NCBI RefSeq assembly: GCF_016907085.1
Contig: NZ_JAFBBJ010000001.1
Coordinates: 806,001-870,000, forward strand
From: Clavibacter michiganensis
GTDB lineage: Bacteria; Actinomycetota; Actinomycetes; Actinomycetales; Microbacteriaceae
Direction of reading: 5' to 3'
Length of the DNA stretch: 64,000 nt
Positions 10,019 through 21,649 of the stretch are shown piece by piece; the first letter of the stretch is position 1; each line of letters starts with the position of its first letter. Below the pieces are notes generated by a model, which made no database searches, was not told the origin of the DNA, and worked only from the letters and a program-made list of their open reading frames with translations. A program made the position numbers and the translations under genes.

Positions 10019-11029
10019 GTGACTCACGGCACCGATGCGGGGCAGTCTCCCAGTGGGAGCGTGCTAGGTCAGACCCTCATGGTCACGAGGCGGCTGCGGG
10101 AGCGGCTGCCGGACGGGATCACGCGCACGACGCGGTTCCTCGTGTGGACCACGCTCGTCGTGCAGACGCTCGTCGTCGGGACGGGCGGGCTCGTCCGGCT
10201 CACGGGCTCCGGCCTCGGCTGCCCCACCTGGCCGCGGTGCACCGCCGACTCCTTCGTGTCGACGCCGGAGATGGGCGTGCACGGGATCATCGAGTTCGGC
10301 AACCGCCTGCTCACCTTCGTCCTGGTGATCGTCGCCATCGCCACGTTCCTGGTCGTGCTCCGGCTCCGGAACCGCGGACGCGGGCTCTTCTCGATCGCGC
10401 TCGCCATCGGCCTGGGCATCCCCGCGCAGGGCGTCATCGGCGGGATCACGGTGCTGACGGGGCTGAACCCCTACATCGTGGGCCTGCACTTCGTCGTGTC
10501 CGTCGTGCTCGTCGTGCTGTCGACCGTGCTCGTGTGGCGCACGTACCACCCGCTCGACGAGGCCGAGCGCTCGGTCCCGTCCTCGTTCGTGATCCTCGCG
10601 CGCATCACCGCCGTCGTCGTGGGCGTCACGATCCTCGTCGGCATCGTCGTCACCGGATCCGGTCCCCACGCGGGCGACCAGGGCGCGGCGCGCAACGGGC
10701 TCGACCCGGAGCTGCTGCAGCACGTGCACAGCTGGCCGGCCTACACGACCTTCGGCCTCACGATCGCCCTCGTGGTCATCGCGACCCGCAACCGATGGAC
10801 CGCCGTGTCGCGCTGGACCCGGGTGCTGCTGGCCGTCGAGCTCGTGCAGATCGCCGTGGGCCTCATCCAGGCGCGGACGGGCCTCCCCGAGTTCCTCGTG
10901 GGGCTGCACATGGTCCTGGCGTGCCTGCTCGCGTCGGCCATGACGGCGACGCTCCTGAGCACCACGCGACGCGCGGACACCCTGCGGCTCACCCCCGCGG
11001 AGGTGCGGCGCTCCGCGCACGTGGGCTGA
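10019..11029 (+). CDS. ctaA: Heme A synthase (CtaA/COX15)
   Basis: A 336-residue integral membrane protein with about eight helices. It converts heme O to heme A for cytochrome aa3 oxidase. Family features are the first helix with [19 protein letters not shown], the conserved [11 protein letters not shown] near residues 87-97 with a heme-ligand histidine, [15 protein letters not shown], and further histidines in HFVVS, HVHSW and LHMVLA. The GTG at 10019 has GGAAGG/GCAGG upstream and is my choice; the ATG at 10079 is an alternative that keeps the fold. It diverges from sufB and converges on ctaB. Confidence 0.92.
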   Translation: MTHGTDAGQSPSGSVLGQTLMVTRRLRERLPDGITRTTRFLVWTTLVVQTLVVGTGGLVRLTGSGLGCPTWPRCTADSFVSTPEMGVHGIIEFGNRLLTFVLVIVAIATFLVVLRLRNRGRGLFSIALAIGLGIPAQGVIGGITVLTGLNPYIVGLHFVVSVVLVVLSTVLVWRTYHPLDEAERSVPSSFVILARITAVVVGVTILVGIVVTGSGPHAGDQGAARNGLDPELLQHVHSWPAYTTFGLTIALVVIATRNRWTAVSRWTRVLLAVELVQIAVGLIQARTGLPEFLVGLHMVLACLLASAMTATLLSTTRRADTLRLTPAEVRRSAHVG

Positions 11030-11048
11030 CCGCCCGCCCAATCCCGCC

Positions 11049-11082
11049 GACGCCCGCCCGAGTCCCGCTCGCGGCGGGCGTC
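11049..11082 (+). terminator. Hairpin downstream of ctaA
   Basis: Arms 11049-11058 and 11073-11082 pair over 10 bp (GACGCCCGCC with GGCGGGCGTC), with a second short stem CGAG/CTCG inside the loop. It lies 19 bases past the ctaA stop and probably ends that transcript. Confidence 0.65.
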
Positions 11083-11298
11083 TTCGCGTGCGGCAGCCGG
11101 TCCGAGGCGAGGCGCCGTCGCCCGTCGAGGGCACGCCCGGAGGAGAGCCGGACGCGGCACGCGCTCGGCACGGCAGGCGGCAGGTGCGTCGGACGCCGCG
11201 CCGCGAGCCCCGTGACCGGGCACGCACCAGGCGGCCGCGGCACCGGCTGCGGCGCCGGGGTCAGCCGACGTGCGACCCCCGCGTCGGGACCGCAGGGA

Positions 11299-12219
11299 TC
11301 AGAAGGGCAGCAGCGGGTCGATGCCGACCGCGAGGAACAGCAGCGAGAGGTACGAGATGGACGCGTGGAACACGCGCATCGGCTTGATCGGCTCGTGGCG
11401 CACCGCGAGGTCGTACAGGCGGTGCGTCTCGTAGACGAACCAGCCGCCGCCCGCGAGAGCTGCCAGCGTGTAGACGAGCCCCATGCCCGCGACCGGGATC
11501 AGCAGGAGCGAGCAGGCGAGCGTGGCCCACGCGTACAGGATGGTCTGCAGGCCGACGGCCGCACGTCCGCGCACGACGGCGAGCATGGGCACGTTGACCG
11601 AGGCGTAGTCGTCCCGGTACTTCATGGACAGCGGCCAGTAGTGCGGTGGCGTCCAGAGGAACACGATCATGAAGAGGATCACGGGCGCCCACGAGATGTC
11701 ACCCGTGACGGCGGCCCAGCCGATCAGGACCGGCATGCAGCCGGCAGCTCCGCCCCAGACGATGTTCTGCGGCGTGCGGCGCTTCAGCCACAGCGTGTAG
11801 ACGAAGACGTAGAAGAGGATGGCGGCCAGCGAGAGCGCCGCGGCCAGCCAGTTGGAGATGACGCCGAGCCAGACGATGCTGGCCACGCCGATGATCCAGG
11901 CGAAGACGAGGGCCTCGCGGTCCGTCAGCTCCCCCGTCACCAGGGGACGGCGCTGCGTGCGCTTCATGACGCGGTCGATGTCGCGGTCGATGTAGCAGTT
12001 GAATGCGTTGGCGCTGCCCGCGCTGAGCGTGCCGCCGACGAGGACGCCGAGGATCAGCCAGGGGTTCGGCCACCCGCCCTGGGCGAGGATCATGACGGGC
12101 GCGGTGGTCACGAGCAGGAGCTCGATCACACGCGGCTTCGTCAGTGCGACGTACGCCTTGGTCTTCCTCGCCACGCCGATCGTCTCCCGATCGACCCGAC
12201 TCTGCACCGCAACGTTCAT
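11299..12219 (-). CDS. ctaB: Protoheme IX farnesyltransferase (heme O synthase)
   Basis: A 306-residue UbiA-superfamily membrane prenyltransferase that adds farnesyl to heme B, giving heme O, the substrate of CtaA. The first aspartate-rich motif is [18 protein letters not shown] near residues 74-91. A second charged loop, [20 protein letters not shown], is typical of heme O synthases. About eight or nine membrane segments are visible. The ATG at 12219 has AGAGGTG just upstream; the longer frame overlaps the tkt promoter. Divergent ctaB and tkt next to ctaA is a common actinobacterial order. Confidence 0.95.
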   Translation of the reverse strand: MNVAVQSRVDRETIGVARKTKAYVALTKPRVIELLLVTTAPVMILAQGGWPNPWLILGVLVGGTLSAGSANAFNCYIDRDIDRVMKRTQRRPLVTGELTDREALVFAWIIGVASIVWLGVISNWLAAALSLAAILFYVFVYTLWLKRRTPQNIVWGGAAGCMPVLIGWAAVTGDISWAPVILFMIVFLWTPPHYWPLSMKYRDDYASVNVPMLAVVRGRAAVGLQTILYAWATLACSLLLIPVAGMGLVYTLAALAGGGWFVYETHRLYDLAVRHEPIKPMRVFHASISYLSLLFLAVGIDPLLPF

Positions 12220-12310
12220 CGCACCTCTAACTCGCCGGACATTCCCTCCCCATGGTAGGCCACGGCCCCTGCGAGCCGAGCCGCGGGCGCCCGTCGCGAC
12301 GGGCTCGGAA

Positions 12311-12341
12311 CACCTGGGGCCAGGTGGGTGTTCCCTATACT
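12311..12341 (+). promoter_or_regulatory. Predicted tkt promoter with overlapping inverted repeat
   Basis: TATACT at 12336-12341 is a good -10 element about 50 bases before the tkt start. A perfect inverted repeat, CACCTGG-GG-CCAGGTG, spans 12311-12326, where the -35 element would lie; no good -35 hexamer is visible. A regulator bound there would control entry of RNA polymerase. The identity of any regulator is unknown. Confidence 0.5.
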
Positions 12342-12392
12342 GATAGGCGGTCCGGCTGGGCCTCCCCCCATCTTCAGAAGGGCTAGAACCAA

Positions 12393-14483
<2,091 letters not shown>

Positions 14484-14498
14484 AAGCTGACGAGGAGC

Positions 14499-14536
14499 GG
14501 GGCGGCCGAGCTGCTCCGCTCCCCGCCGGCCGCCCC
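14499..14536 (+). terminator. Hairpin after tkt
   Basis: Arms 14499-14508 (GGGGCGGCCG) and 14527-14536 (CGGCCGCCCC) pair perfectly over 10 bp around an 18-base loop, 15 bases past the tkt stop. It may be a partial terminator or a 3'-end stabiliser within the pathway cluster. Confidence 0.5.
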
Positions 14537-14572
14537 GATCGACCCGCCCATCGGCGCGTCGACCGGGTACCC

Positions 14573-14600
14573 GGGAGGGGCGCACGCGTGCGCCCCTCCC
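14573..14600 (+). terminator. 28-bp perfect palindrome before tal
   Basis: 14573-14586 and 14587-14600 are exact inverted copies (GGGAGGGGCGCACG and its complement), followed by CCC. It lies 33 bases upstream of the tal start. It could be a terminator for tkt or part of the tal leader; the sequence alone does not decide. Confidence 0.5.
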
Positions 14601-14633
14601 CCCGAACCTCACAACCAGCGAGAAGAAGGCAAC

Positions 14634-15749
14634 ATGACCGACACCACTTCCCCCACCGCGCAGCTCTCCGCCGCGGGCGTCAGCATCTGGCTCGACGACC
14701 TGTCGCGCGAGCGCATCGATGCCAAGGGCATCGAGAAGGTGATCGCCGAGCGCGACGTCGTCGGCATCACGACGAACCCCACCATCTTCGCGTCGGCCCT
14801 CGCCAAGGGCGAGGCGTACGACGCACAGGTCCGCGAGCTCGCGGCCGACGGCGCCGACGTCGACCGCGCGGTCTTCGAGATCACCACCCGCGACGTCGGC
14901 GAGGCCGCGCGCATCTTCCGCCCGGTCTACGACCGCACCGCCGGCTTCGACGGCCGCGTCTCCATCGAGGTCTCCCCCGACTTCGCCAACGACACGCAGG
15001 CGACCATCGACGAGGCCCACAAGCTGTGGGACAAGATCGCCGAGCCCAACGTCATGATCAAGATCCCCGCGACCCGCGAGGGCCTCGAGGCCATCACCGA
15101 GGTCATCGGCGCCGGCATCAGCGTCAACGTCACGCTCATCTTCAGCCTCGAGCGCTACCGCGAGGTCATCAACGCGTACCTCACCGGCCTCGAGAAGGCC
15201 AAGGCGGCGGGCATCGACCTGTCGACCATCCACTCGGTCGCCTCCTTCTTCGTGTCGCGCGTCGACACCGAGATCGACAAGCGCCTCGACGCGCTCGGCA
15301 CCGACGAGGCCACCGCGCTCAAGAGCAAGGCCGGCGTCGCCAACGCGCAGCTCGCCTACCAGGCGTTCGAGCAGTCCTTCGCGTCCGAGCGCGCCCAGGG
15401 CCTCCTCGGCGCCGGCGCCAACAAGCAGCGCCCCCTCTGGGCGTCCACGGGCGTCAAGAGCCCCGACCTGCCCGACACGCTCTACGTGACGCAGCTCGTC
15501 GCGGCGGACGTCGTCAACACCATGCCGGAGAAGACGCTCGACGCGACATTCGACCACGGCGTGATCGAGGGCGACACCATCACGGGCTCCTACGACGCCG
15601 CGAACGACGTCCTCAACCGGGTCGACGCGCTCGGCATCTCCTACAAGGAGGTCACCGAGCTCCTCGAGAAGGAGGGCGTCGAGAAGTTCAAGGTGTCGTG
15701 GAGCGAGCTCATCGAGACCGTCACGACCGCCCTGGACGGCGCCAAGTGA
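14634..15749 (+). CDS. tal: Transaldolase
   Basis: A 371-residue transaldolase of the long (TalA/TalB-like actinobacterial) type. It transfers a three-carbon dihydroxyacetone unit between sugar phosphates. The Schiff-base lysine is K143 in [24 protein letters not shown] near residue 44 and [12 protein letters not shown] are family motifs. A clear AGAAGAAGG precedes the ATG. Its stop overlaps the GTG of pgi, so the two are translationally coupled. In some bacteria transaldolase and this type of Pgi are fused in one protein; here they are separate but adjacent. Confidence 0.95.
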   Translation: MTDTTSPTAQLSAAGVSIWLDDLSRERIDAKGIEKVIAERDVVGITTNPTIFASALAKGEAYDAQVRELAADGADVDRAVFEITTRDVGEAARIFRPVYDRTAGFDGRVSIEVSPDFANDTQATIDEAHKLWDKIAEPNVMIKIPATREGLEAITEVIGAGISVNVTLIFSLERYREVINAYLTGLEKAKAAGIDLSTIHSVASFFVSRVDTEIDKRLDALGTDEATALKSKAGVANAQLAYQAFEQSFASERAQGLLGAGANKQRPLWASTGVKSPDLPDTLYVTQLVAADVVNTMPEKTLDATFDHGVIEGDTITGSYDAANDVLNRVDALGISYKEVTELLEKEGVEKFKVSWSELIETVTTALDGAK

Positions 15750-17341
15750 GCGTGCGCATCGCGCTGAGCGGCGCGGCGGCCACGGCCGTCGAGAACCACG
15801 TCCCCGCCCTCGTCGAGGCGCACGTCGCCTCCGGCATCACCGGTCTCGACGGCACGCTGTGGGGTCCCGACGCCGAGTCCGAGGCCACCAAGCGCCTCGG
15901 CTGGACGCAGGCGGTCTCCGTCTCGCGCCCCCTCGTCGCCGAGATCACCGCGCTCCGGGAGGAGCTCCGCGGCCAGGGCGTCGAACACATCGTCCTCGGC
16001 GGCATGGGCGGATCCTCGCTCGCGCCCGAGGTCATCACCCGCACCGCGGGCGTCGAGCTCACGGTCCTCGACTCGACCGACCCGGGCCAGGTGCTCGCCG
16101 CGCTCGGCGACCGCCTCACCACCACCGCGGTGGTCATCTCCTCGAAGTCCGGCTCCACGCTCGAGACGGACAGCCAGAAGCGCGTCTACGAGAAGTCGTT
16201 CCGCGCGGCGGGCATCGACCCGACCACCCGGATCGTCATCGTGACCGACCCGGGCTCCCCGCTCGACGAGTCGGCGCGCGCCGACGGGTACCGCGTGTTC
16301 AACGCGGACCCCGACGTCGGCGGCCGCTACAGCGCGCTGACCGCCTTCGGCCTCGTGCCGTCCGGACTGGCCGGTGCCGACATCGGCGGCCTGCTCGACG
16401 AGGCGGAGGCGGCGTCCGCGCAGCTCGCCGTCGACGACGTGTCGAACCCGGGCCTCGTGCTCGGCGCCGCGATCGCCGGCACCTCGCCGCTCAAGGACAA
16501 GCTCGGCATCGTCTCCGACGGCACGCACATCGTGGGCTTCGGCGACTGGGTCGAGCAGCTCATCGCGGAGTCCACCGGCAAGCTCGGCACGGGCCTCCTG
16601 CCCGTCGTGCTGCCGACCGACGCCCCCGAGCTGGGCCTCGGCCTCGCCGACCTGCAGATCGCGCGGCTCGTCGCCGACGCCGACGCGCACGACGCGGCCG
16701 ACGGCGAGATCGTCATCAGCGGCACGCTCGGCGCGCAGATCCTCACGTGGGAGTACGCCGTCGCCGTCGCGGGCCGCCTGCTCGAGATCAACCCCTTCGA
16801 CCAGCCCGACGTGGAGGCCGCCAAGGTCGCCGCGCGCGGACTGCTGGACGACCGTCCCGCGCCCGAGGCCCCCGTCGTCACGACGGACGGCATCGAGGTG
16901 CGCGGCACGAGCGAGGTCACCGCGGGCGCGTCCGACGTCGCGTCGGCGATCGACGCCCTGCTCGCCCAGGTCGGCCCCACGGGCTACGTCGCCGTCCAGG
17001 CCTTCGTCGACCGCCTCGCGCTCCCCGAGCTCGAGCGCCTCCGCGACGCCGTCGCCCGCAAGGTCGGCCGTCCGGTCACCTTCGGCTGGGGCCCCCGCTT
17101 CCTCCACTCCACGGGGCAGTTCCACAAGGGCGGCACTCCCGTCGGCGTGTTCCTGCAGATCACCGCGGACGCGGCCGAGGATCTCGAGATCCCCGACCGC
17201 CCCTTCACCTTCGGGCAGCTCATCCAGGCGCAGGCCGCCGGCGACGCCACCGTGCTCGCCGAGCACGGTCGTCCCGTCCTGCGACTGAACCTGACCGACC
17301 CCACCACGGACGCCCGGGCCCTGCTCTCGACGCTCGAATGA
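15746..17341 (+). CDS. pgi: Glucose-6-phosphate isomerase
   Basis: A 531-residue phosphoglucose isomerase with two SIS-type sugar-binding domains. [12 protein letters not shown] is near residue 85, [16 protein letters not shown] near 130, and [18 protein letters not shown] near 193. This is the form found fused to transaldolase in some lineages. It interconverts glucose 6-phosphate and fructose 6-phosphate, linking glycolysis with the oxidative branch encoded next. The GTG start at 15746 is set by the GTGA overlap with tal. Confidence 0.9.
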   Translation: MSVRIALSGAAATAVENHVPALVEAHVASGITGLDGTLWGPDAESEATKRLGWTQAVSVSRPLVAEITALREELRGQGVEHIVLGGMGGSSLAPEVITRTAGVELTVLDSTDPGQVLAALGDRLTTTAVVISSKSGSTLETDSQKRVYEKSFRAAGIDPTTRIVIVTDPGSPLDESARADGYRVFNADPDVGGRYSALTAFGLVPSGLAGADIGGLLDEAEAASAQLAVDDVSNPGLVLGAAIAGTSPLKDKLGIVSDGTHIVGFGDWVEQLIAESTGKLGTGLLPVVLPTDAPELGLGLADLQIARLVADADAHDAADGEIVISGTLGAQILTWEYAVAVAGRLLEINPFDQPDVEAAKVAARGLLDDRPAPEAPVVTTDGIEVRGTSEVTAGASDVASAIDALLAQVGPTGYVAVQAFVDRLALPELERLRDAVARKVGRPVTFGWGPRFLHSTGQFHKGGTPVGVFLQITADAAEDLEIPDRPFTFGQLIQAQAAGDATVLAEHGRPVLRLNLTDPTTDARALLSTLE

Positions 17342-17379
17342 CCGCATCGCCGGATCCGTCCGGCAGATCGAGGAGTTAC

Positions 17380-18921
17380 ATGTCGCCGGTGGATATCACC
17401 CCGGAATTCAATCCACTGCGGATCCCGTCAGACCGACGGCTGAACCGCATCGCGGGGCCCAGCAGCCTCATCATCTTCGGCGTGACGGGTGACCTGTCGC
17501 GCAAGAAGCTGATGCCGGCCGTCTACGACCTCGCCAACCGGGGGCTCCTGCCCCCCGGCTTCGCGCTCATCGGCTTCGCCCGGAGGGACTGGGAGGACCA
17601 GGACTTCGAGCAGGTCGTGTACGAGGCCGTCAAGCAGTACTCGCGCACCAAGTTCGACGAGGACGTCTGGCGCCAGCTGGCGCAGGGCATCCGCTTCGTG
17701 CAGGGCACCTTCGACGACGACGAGGCGTTCCAGACGCTGAAGGACATCACCGAGGAGCTCGACCGCGAGCGGGGCACGATGGGGAACCACGCGTTCTACC
17801 TGTCGATCCCGCCGAAGTCCTTCCCGCTGGTCACCGAGCAGCTCCGCCGCTCGGGCCTCGCGGACCAGAAGGAGGGGCACTGGCGCCGGGTCGTCATCGA
17901 GAAGCCCTTCGGGAGCGACCTCAAGACGGCACGCGAGCTGAACGCGGTCGTCGAGTCCGTCTTCCCGCCGGACTCGGTGTTCCGCATCGACCACTACCTG
18001 GGCAAGGAGACGGTCCAGAACATCCTGGCGCTGCGCTTCGCGAACCAGCTCTACGAGCCCCTGTGGAACGCCAACTACGTGGACCACGTGCAGATCACCA
18101 TGGCCGAGGACATCGGCGTGGGCGGCCGTGCCGGTTACTACGACGGCATCGGCGCGGCCCGCGACGTGATCCAGAACCACCTCCTGCAGCTCCTCGCCCT
18201 CACGGCCATGGAGGAGCCCGTCGCGTTCGACGCGTCGAGCCTCCGGGACGAGAAGGAGAAGGTGCTGTCCGCGGTGCGCCTGCCGAAGGACCTCTCCACC
18301 GCCACGGCCCGCGGGCAGTACGCCGGCGGGTGGCAGGGCGGCGAGGAGGTCGTGGGCTTCCTCGACGAGGACGGCATGAACCCCGAGTCCCTGACCGAGA
18401 CCTACGCGGCCATGCGGCTCGACATCAACACGCGCCGCTGGTCCGGCGTGCCGTTCTACCTGCGCGCGGGCAAGCGCCTCGGCCGCCGCGTGACGGAGAT
18501 CGCGGTCGTGTTCAAGCGCGCCCCGCAGAACCTGTTCGCGGAGGACCAGACGTCGGCCCTCGGGCAGAACGCGCTCGTCATCCGGGTGCAGCCCGACGAG
18601 GGCGTCACCATCCGCTTCGGCTCCAAGGTGCCCGGCGCGGGGATGCAGGTGCGCGACGTCACCATGGACTTCGGCTACGGCCACGCCTTCACCGAGGCGA
18701 GCCCGGAGGCGTACGAGCGGCTCATCCTCGATGTGCTGCTCGGCGACCCGCCGCTCTTCCCCCGCCACCAGGAGGTCGAGCTGAGCTGGAAGATCCTGGA
18801 CCCCATCGAAGAATTCTGGCGCACGCAGGGCCAGCCCGAGCAGTACCGTCCGGGCACCTGGGGGCCGGCCTCGGCCGACGAGCTCCTCGCCCGCGACGGA
18901 CGGACCTGGAGGCGGCCATGA
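17380..18921 (+). CDS. zwf: Glucose-6-phosphate dehydrogenase
   Basis: A 513-residue enzyme that oxidises glucose 6-phosphate with NADP in the first step of the pentose phosphate pathway. The cofactor motif FGVTGDLSRKK is near residue 32 and the active-site RIDHYLGKE near 202-210. I chose the ATG at 17380, which has GAGGAG four bases upstream. An in-frame ATG at 17338 overlaps the pgi stop and would add 14 residues. The next gene opcA overlaps its stop by four bases. Confidence 0.95.
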   Translation: MSPVDITPEFNPLRIPSDRRLNRIAGPSSLIIFGVTGDLSRKKLMPAVYDLANRGLLPPGFALIGFARRDWEDQDFEQVVYEAVKQYSRTKFDEDVWRQLAQGIRFVQGTFDDDEAFQTLKDITEELDRERGTMGNHAFYLSIPPKSFPLVTEQLRRSGLADQKEGHWRRVVIEKPFGSDLKTARELNAVVESVFPPDSVFRIDHYLGKETVQNILALRFANQLYEPLWNANYVDHVQITMAEDIGVGGRAGYYDGIGAARDVIQNHLLQLLALTAMEEPVAFDASSLRDEKEKVLSAVRLPKDLSTATARGQYAGGWQGGEEVVGFLDEDGMNPESLTETYAAMRLDINTRRWSGVPFYLRAGKRLGRRVTEIAVVFKRAPQNLFAEDQTSALGQNALVIRVQPDEGVTIRFGSKVPGAGMQVRDVTMDFGYGHAFTEASPEAYERLILDVLLGDPPLFPRHQEVELSWKILDPIEEFWRTQGQPEQYRPGTWGPASADELLARDGRTWRRP

Positions 18922-19916
18922 GAGTCGATCTGCCGAACACCACCACCGCCAAGATCTCGAAGGCGCTCGTCAAGATCCGCGAGGAGGGCGGCGCGGTCGC
19001 CCTCGGCCGCGTCCTGACGCTCGTGATCTCCACCTCGCTCGGCAGCGAGGAGGAGGCCATCGAGGCGGCGAACGACGCCTCGCGCGAGCACCCCATGCGC
19101 GTCATCGTGATCTCCACCGAGCGCGGTGCCGCCGCGGAGACGACGACGGAGAAGGCGCGCGTCGACGCCGAGATCCGCGTGGGCGGCGACGCCGGCGCGA
19201 GCGAGGTCGTCGTGCTGCGCGTCTACGGCGCGGCTGCCGAGGACGAGGAGAGCCTGGTCACGGGCCTCCTCCTCCCCGACGCGCCCGTCGTGGCCTGGTG
19301 GCCGCACGATGCTCCCGCGGTCGTCAGCCAGTCGCCGCTCGGCCGCATCGCGCAGCGCCGCATCACGGACTCGTCCACGAGCAGCAACCCGCGCCTGGCC
19401 CTGCAGCACCTGGCGGCGACGTACGCCCCCGGCGACACGGACTTCGCCTGGACGCGCCTCACGCTCTGGCGCGCGCTGCTCGCCGCGGTGCTCGACCAGC
19501 CGCCGTACGAGCCCGTCACGCAGGTGGAGGTGTCCGGCGCCGCCGACTCCCCCTCCACCGTGCTGCTCGCCGCGTGGCTCGGGCTGCAGCTGCAGGTGCC
19601 CGTGCTCCACGAGGTCACCACGCGCGCCACCGGCTCGAGCGGGATCCACGGCGTGCGGCTCCACCGCGCGTCGGGCGTCATCGACCTCGACCGGCCGATC
19701 GCCAACGTAGCGACGCTCAAGCAGCCGAACCAGCCGACGCACGACGTGAGCCTCCCCCGGCGCAGCCTCCGCGACTGCCTGGCCGAGGAGCTGCGGCGCC
19801 TCGACCCGGACGCCCTCTACGGGGACGTGATCCGTCACGGCCTCGAGCGCTCGAACGCCGGCCACGGGTACATCCCCGCGTCCACCACCGCACGGAAGGA
19901 CTCGGGAGACCGATGA
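18918..19916 (+). CDS. opcA: Glucose-6-phosphate dehydrogenase assembly protein OpcA
   Basis: A 332-residue OpcA. The family is needed for full Zwf activity in cyanobacteria and actinobacteria, and is almost always encoded after zwf. Visible features are the N-terminal amphipathic TTTAKISKALVKIREEG, the central LLLPDAPVVAWWP near residue 115-127, and the C-terminal DCLAEELRRLDPDALYG region. Its ATG overlaps the zwf stop and its stop overlaps the pgl ATG, so all three are coupled. Confidence 0.93.
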   Translation: MRVDLPNTTTAKISKALVKIREEGGAVALGRVLTLVISTSLGSEEEAIEAANDASREHPMRVIVISTERGAAAETTTEKARVDAEIRVGGDAGASEVVVLRVYGAAAEDEESLVTGLLLPDAPVVAWWPHDAPAVVSQSPLGRIAQRRITDSSTSSNPRLALQHLAATYAPGDTDFAWTRLTLWRALLAAVLDQPPYEPVTQVEVSGAADSPSTVLLAAWLGLQLQVPVLHEVTTRATGSSGIHGVRLHRASGVIDLDRPIANVATLKQPNQPTHDVSLPRRSLRDCLAEELRRLDPDALYGDVIRHGLERSNAGHGYIPASTTARKDSGDR

Positions 19917-20683
19917 CGAACGACCGCAGGGTGCTCGTGCACCCCGACAAGAAGGCCATGACCGGCTCCGTCGCCGCGCGCTTCCTCACGAAGCTCGTCG
20001 ACATCCTGGATGAGGAGGAGACCGCGAACGTCGTCCTCACCGGGGGGACGGTCGGCCCGAGCATCCTCGCGGCCGTCAACGAGTCCGCGGCGCGCGACAG
20101 CGTCGACTGGACGCGCGTGCACTTCTGGTTCGGCGACGAGCGGTGGCTGCCCCACGGCGACCCCGAGCGCAACGACACCACGGTGCGCGCGGCCCTGCTC
20201 GATCACATCGAGCTGCCCGCGGAGAACGTCCACGCGATGGGCGCGAGCGACGCCGGCCTCAGCCTCGACGAGGCCGTGGCCGCGTACACGGCGGAGCTCG
20301 CCGCGCACGCCAACGGCGACACCGCGCTCCCCCGGTTCGACATCACGTTCCTCGGCGTCGGCCCGGACGGGCACGTGGCATCGCTCTTCCCCGACAGCGA
20401 CGGCATCCGCACCATGGACGCCGCCGTGATCCCCGTGCGCAACTCGCCGAAGCCGCCGGCCGAGCGCATCTCGCTCACGCTGCCTGTGCTGAACTCGTCG
20501 CTGCGCATCTGGATGGTGCTCGCGGGCCCCGACAAGGCGTTCGCGCTGGGCCTGGCGCTCGCGGGCGCCGACCGGACCGAGGTGCCCGTCGCGGGCATCA
20601 AGGGCCGCAAGCGCACGGTGTTCTTCATCGACCGCGAGGCCGCCGCCGACGTCCCGGAGAACCTCCGGTTGTCGTCGTACTGA
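19913..20683 (+). CDS. pgl: 6-phosphogluconolactonase
   Basis: A 256-residue DevB-type 6-phosphogluconolactonase that hydrolyses the lactone made by Zwf. Family motifs are LTGGTVGPSIL near residues 43-53, WFGDERWLPHGDPERND near 75-91, and LGVGPDGHVASLFP near 145-158. It ends the plus-strand series before a strong hairpin. gnd, which acts next in the pathway, is not in the window. Confidence 0.94.
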   Translation: MTNDRRVLVHPDKKAMTGSVAARFLTKLVDILDEEETANVVLTGGTVGPSILAAVNESAARDSVDWTRVHFWFGDERWLPHGDPERNDTTVRAALLDHIELPAENVHAMGASDAGLSLDEAVAAYTAELAAHANGDTALPRFDITFLGVGPDGHVASLFPDSDGIRTMDAAVIPVRNSPKPPAERISLTLPVLNSSLRIWMVLAGPDKAFALGLALAGADRTEVPVAGIKGRKRTVFFIDREAAADVPENLRLSSY

Positions 20684-20713
20684 CGCGGGAGCCGGAGCGG
20701 TCCGGCGCTCGAC

Positions 20714-20747
20714 ACGAAGGGCGGGTCCTCCGGGACCCGCCCTTCGT
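20714..20747 (+). terminator. Strong terminator after pgl
   Basis: A 15-bp perfect stem (20714-20728 with 20733-20747) with a TCCG tetraloop lies 31 bases past the pgl stop. It ends the pentose phosphate operon. Confidence 0.85.
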
Positions 20748-20824
20748 CGTCCCCGCGGGGACGCGCCACGGTAGGAGGCGTGCCGCCGGGGGTGGTGGAA
20801 CCGACCGGGCCTCCCGGAGACGCA

Positions 20825-20855
20825 GAACGCCCCCGTCCTCAGGACGGGGGCGTTC
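20825..20855 (-). terminator. Strong terminator after rbpA
   Basis: A 14-bp perfect stem (20825-20838 with 20842-20855) with loop TCA lies 21 bases past the rbpA stop on the minus strand. With the hairpin at 20714 it insulates the two convergent units. Confidence 0.85.
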
Positions 20856-20876
20856 GACGTTCGGATGCGGTCAGTG

Positions 20877-21245
20877 CTACTTGGTGGCCTTGACCGTGCC
20901 GCGGCGGGCGCGGAGCTGCTCGAGCGCCTCCTCGAGGAGCTGGCTCGCCTCCTCCTCGCTGCGACGCTCCTTCACGTACGCGAGGTGCGTCTTGTACGGC
21001 TCGAGCTTCGCGACCGACGGCGGGTTCGCCTTGTCGCGCCCGGCCGGAAGACCCGACTGAGGCGAGTCGATGGTGACGGGGATCTCCTCCTCCGGCAGGT
21101 TCGCCGCGAAGTGGCGGACGGTCTCGTTGCCGAGGGCGTCCCAGTACGAGATCGAGATGCGCTCCGCGTGGAAGCCGCGGTCCTGCTCGCCCATGGGGCC
21201 CGCGCCGACGCGCGAACCGCGGATGGCGCTTCCTCCTGATGCCAT
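20877..21245 (-). CDS. rbpA: RNA polymerase-binding protein RbpA
   Basis: A 122-residue RbpA. This actinobacterial protein binds RNA polymerase and group 1 sigma factors and helps form the open complex. Visible are the basic N-terminal tail (IRGSRVGAGPMGEQDRG), the core domain (RISISYWDALGNETVRHFA) and the C-terminal helical sigma-interaction domain (TPYK-like KTHLAYVKERRSEEEASQLL). The ATG at 21245 has GGGAG upstream. It follows secG with an 11-base gap, a conserved pairing in this phylum. Confidence 0.94.
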   Translation of the reverse strand: MASGGSAIRGSRVGAGPMGEQDRGFHAERISISYWDALGNETVRHFAANLPEEEIPVTIDSPQSGLPAGRDKANPPSVAKLEPYKTHLAYVKERRSEEEASQLLEEALEQLRARRGTVKATK

Positions 21246-21256
21246 GTGGCTGCTCC

Positions 21257-21508
21257 CTACAATCCGGTGTCGAACTTGGTGATGAGCCCCAGGACCACGA
21301 TGCACGTGACCCAGACGAGGCCGAGGATGACGGTGATGCGGTTCAGGTTCCGCTCGGCCACGCCCGAGGAGCCGAGGCTCGACGTGGTGCCGCCCCCGAA
21401 CATGTCGGACAGACCGCCGCCCCGCCCCTTGTGCAGGAGGATGAGCATGGTCAGCAGGAGGCTGGTGATTCCCAGAACCACCTGCAGGACTACCTGGAGG
21501 ATTTCCAC
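21257..21508 (-). CDS. secG: Preprotein translocase subunit SecG
   Basis: An 83-residue membrane protein with two helices (about residues 3-24 and 56-76) joined by a glycine-rich loop, KGRGGGLSDMFGGGTTSSLG, which is the SecG signature. SecG assists SecYEG during protein export. It lies after tpiA, as in many actinobacteria, but has its own likely -10 element within the intervening 141 bases. Confidence 0.95.
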   Translation of the reverse strand: MEILQVVLQVVLGITSLLLTMLILLHKGRGGGLSDMFGGGTTSSLGSSGVAERNLNRITVILGLVWVTCIVVLGLITKFDTGL

Positions 21509-21574
21509 GTGCGGCCTTTCGGGTGCGGTGCTGTGGCCGAGACCGACCGGTGAACGGCCGATGGGCCGTTGTCG

Positions 21575-21580
21575 ATTATA
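21575..21580 (-). promoter_or_regulatory. Predicted -10 element for secG-rbpA
   Basis: The minus strand reads TATAAT here, a perfect -10 hexamer in a very GC-rich genome, about 67 bases before the secG start. No clear -35 element is visible at 16-18 bases upstream, where the tpiA terminator stem lies instead. Confidence 0.5.
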
Positions 21581-21610
21581 GCGGGCGGCTGAGCATGACG
21601 AGCCGCCCGC
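21581..21610 (-). terminator. Hairpin after tpiA
   Basis: Arms 21581-21590 and 21601-21610 (GCGGGCGGCT with AGCCGCCCGC) pair over 10 bp around a 10-base loop, 39 bases past the tpiA stop. It abuts the predicted secG -10 element. Confidence 0.6.
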
Positions 21611-21649
21611 GCCCGGATGGACGCGAGCGGCTCGAGGAGGCGTCGCAGA

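Noticed and set aside
17338..17379. Upstream ATG for zwf overlapping the pgi stop
   Set aside because: It would fit the overlap pattern of the operon, but the ATG at 17380 has a much better ribosome site (GAGGAG) and gives the usual length.
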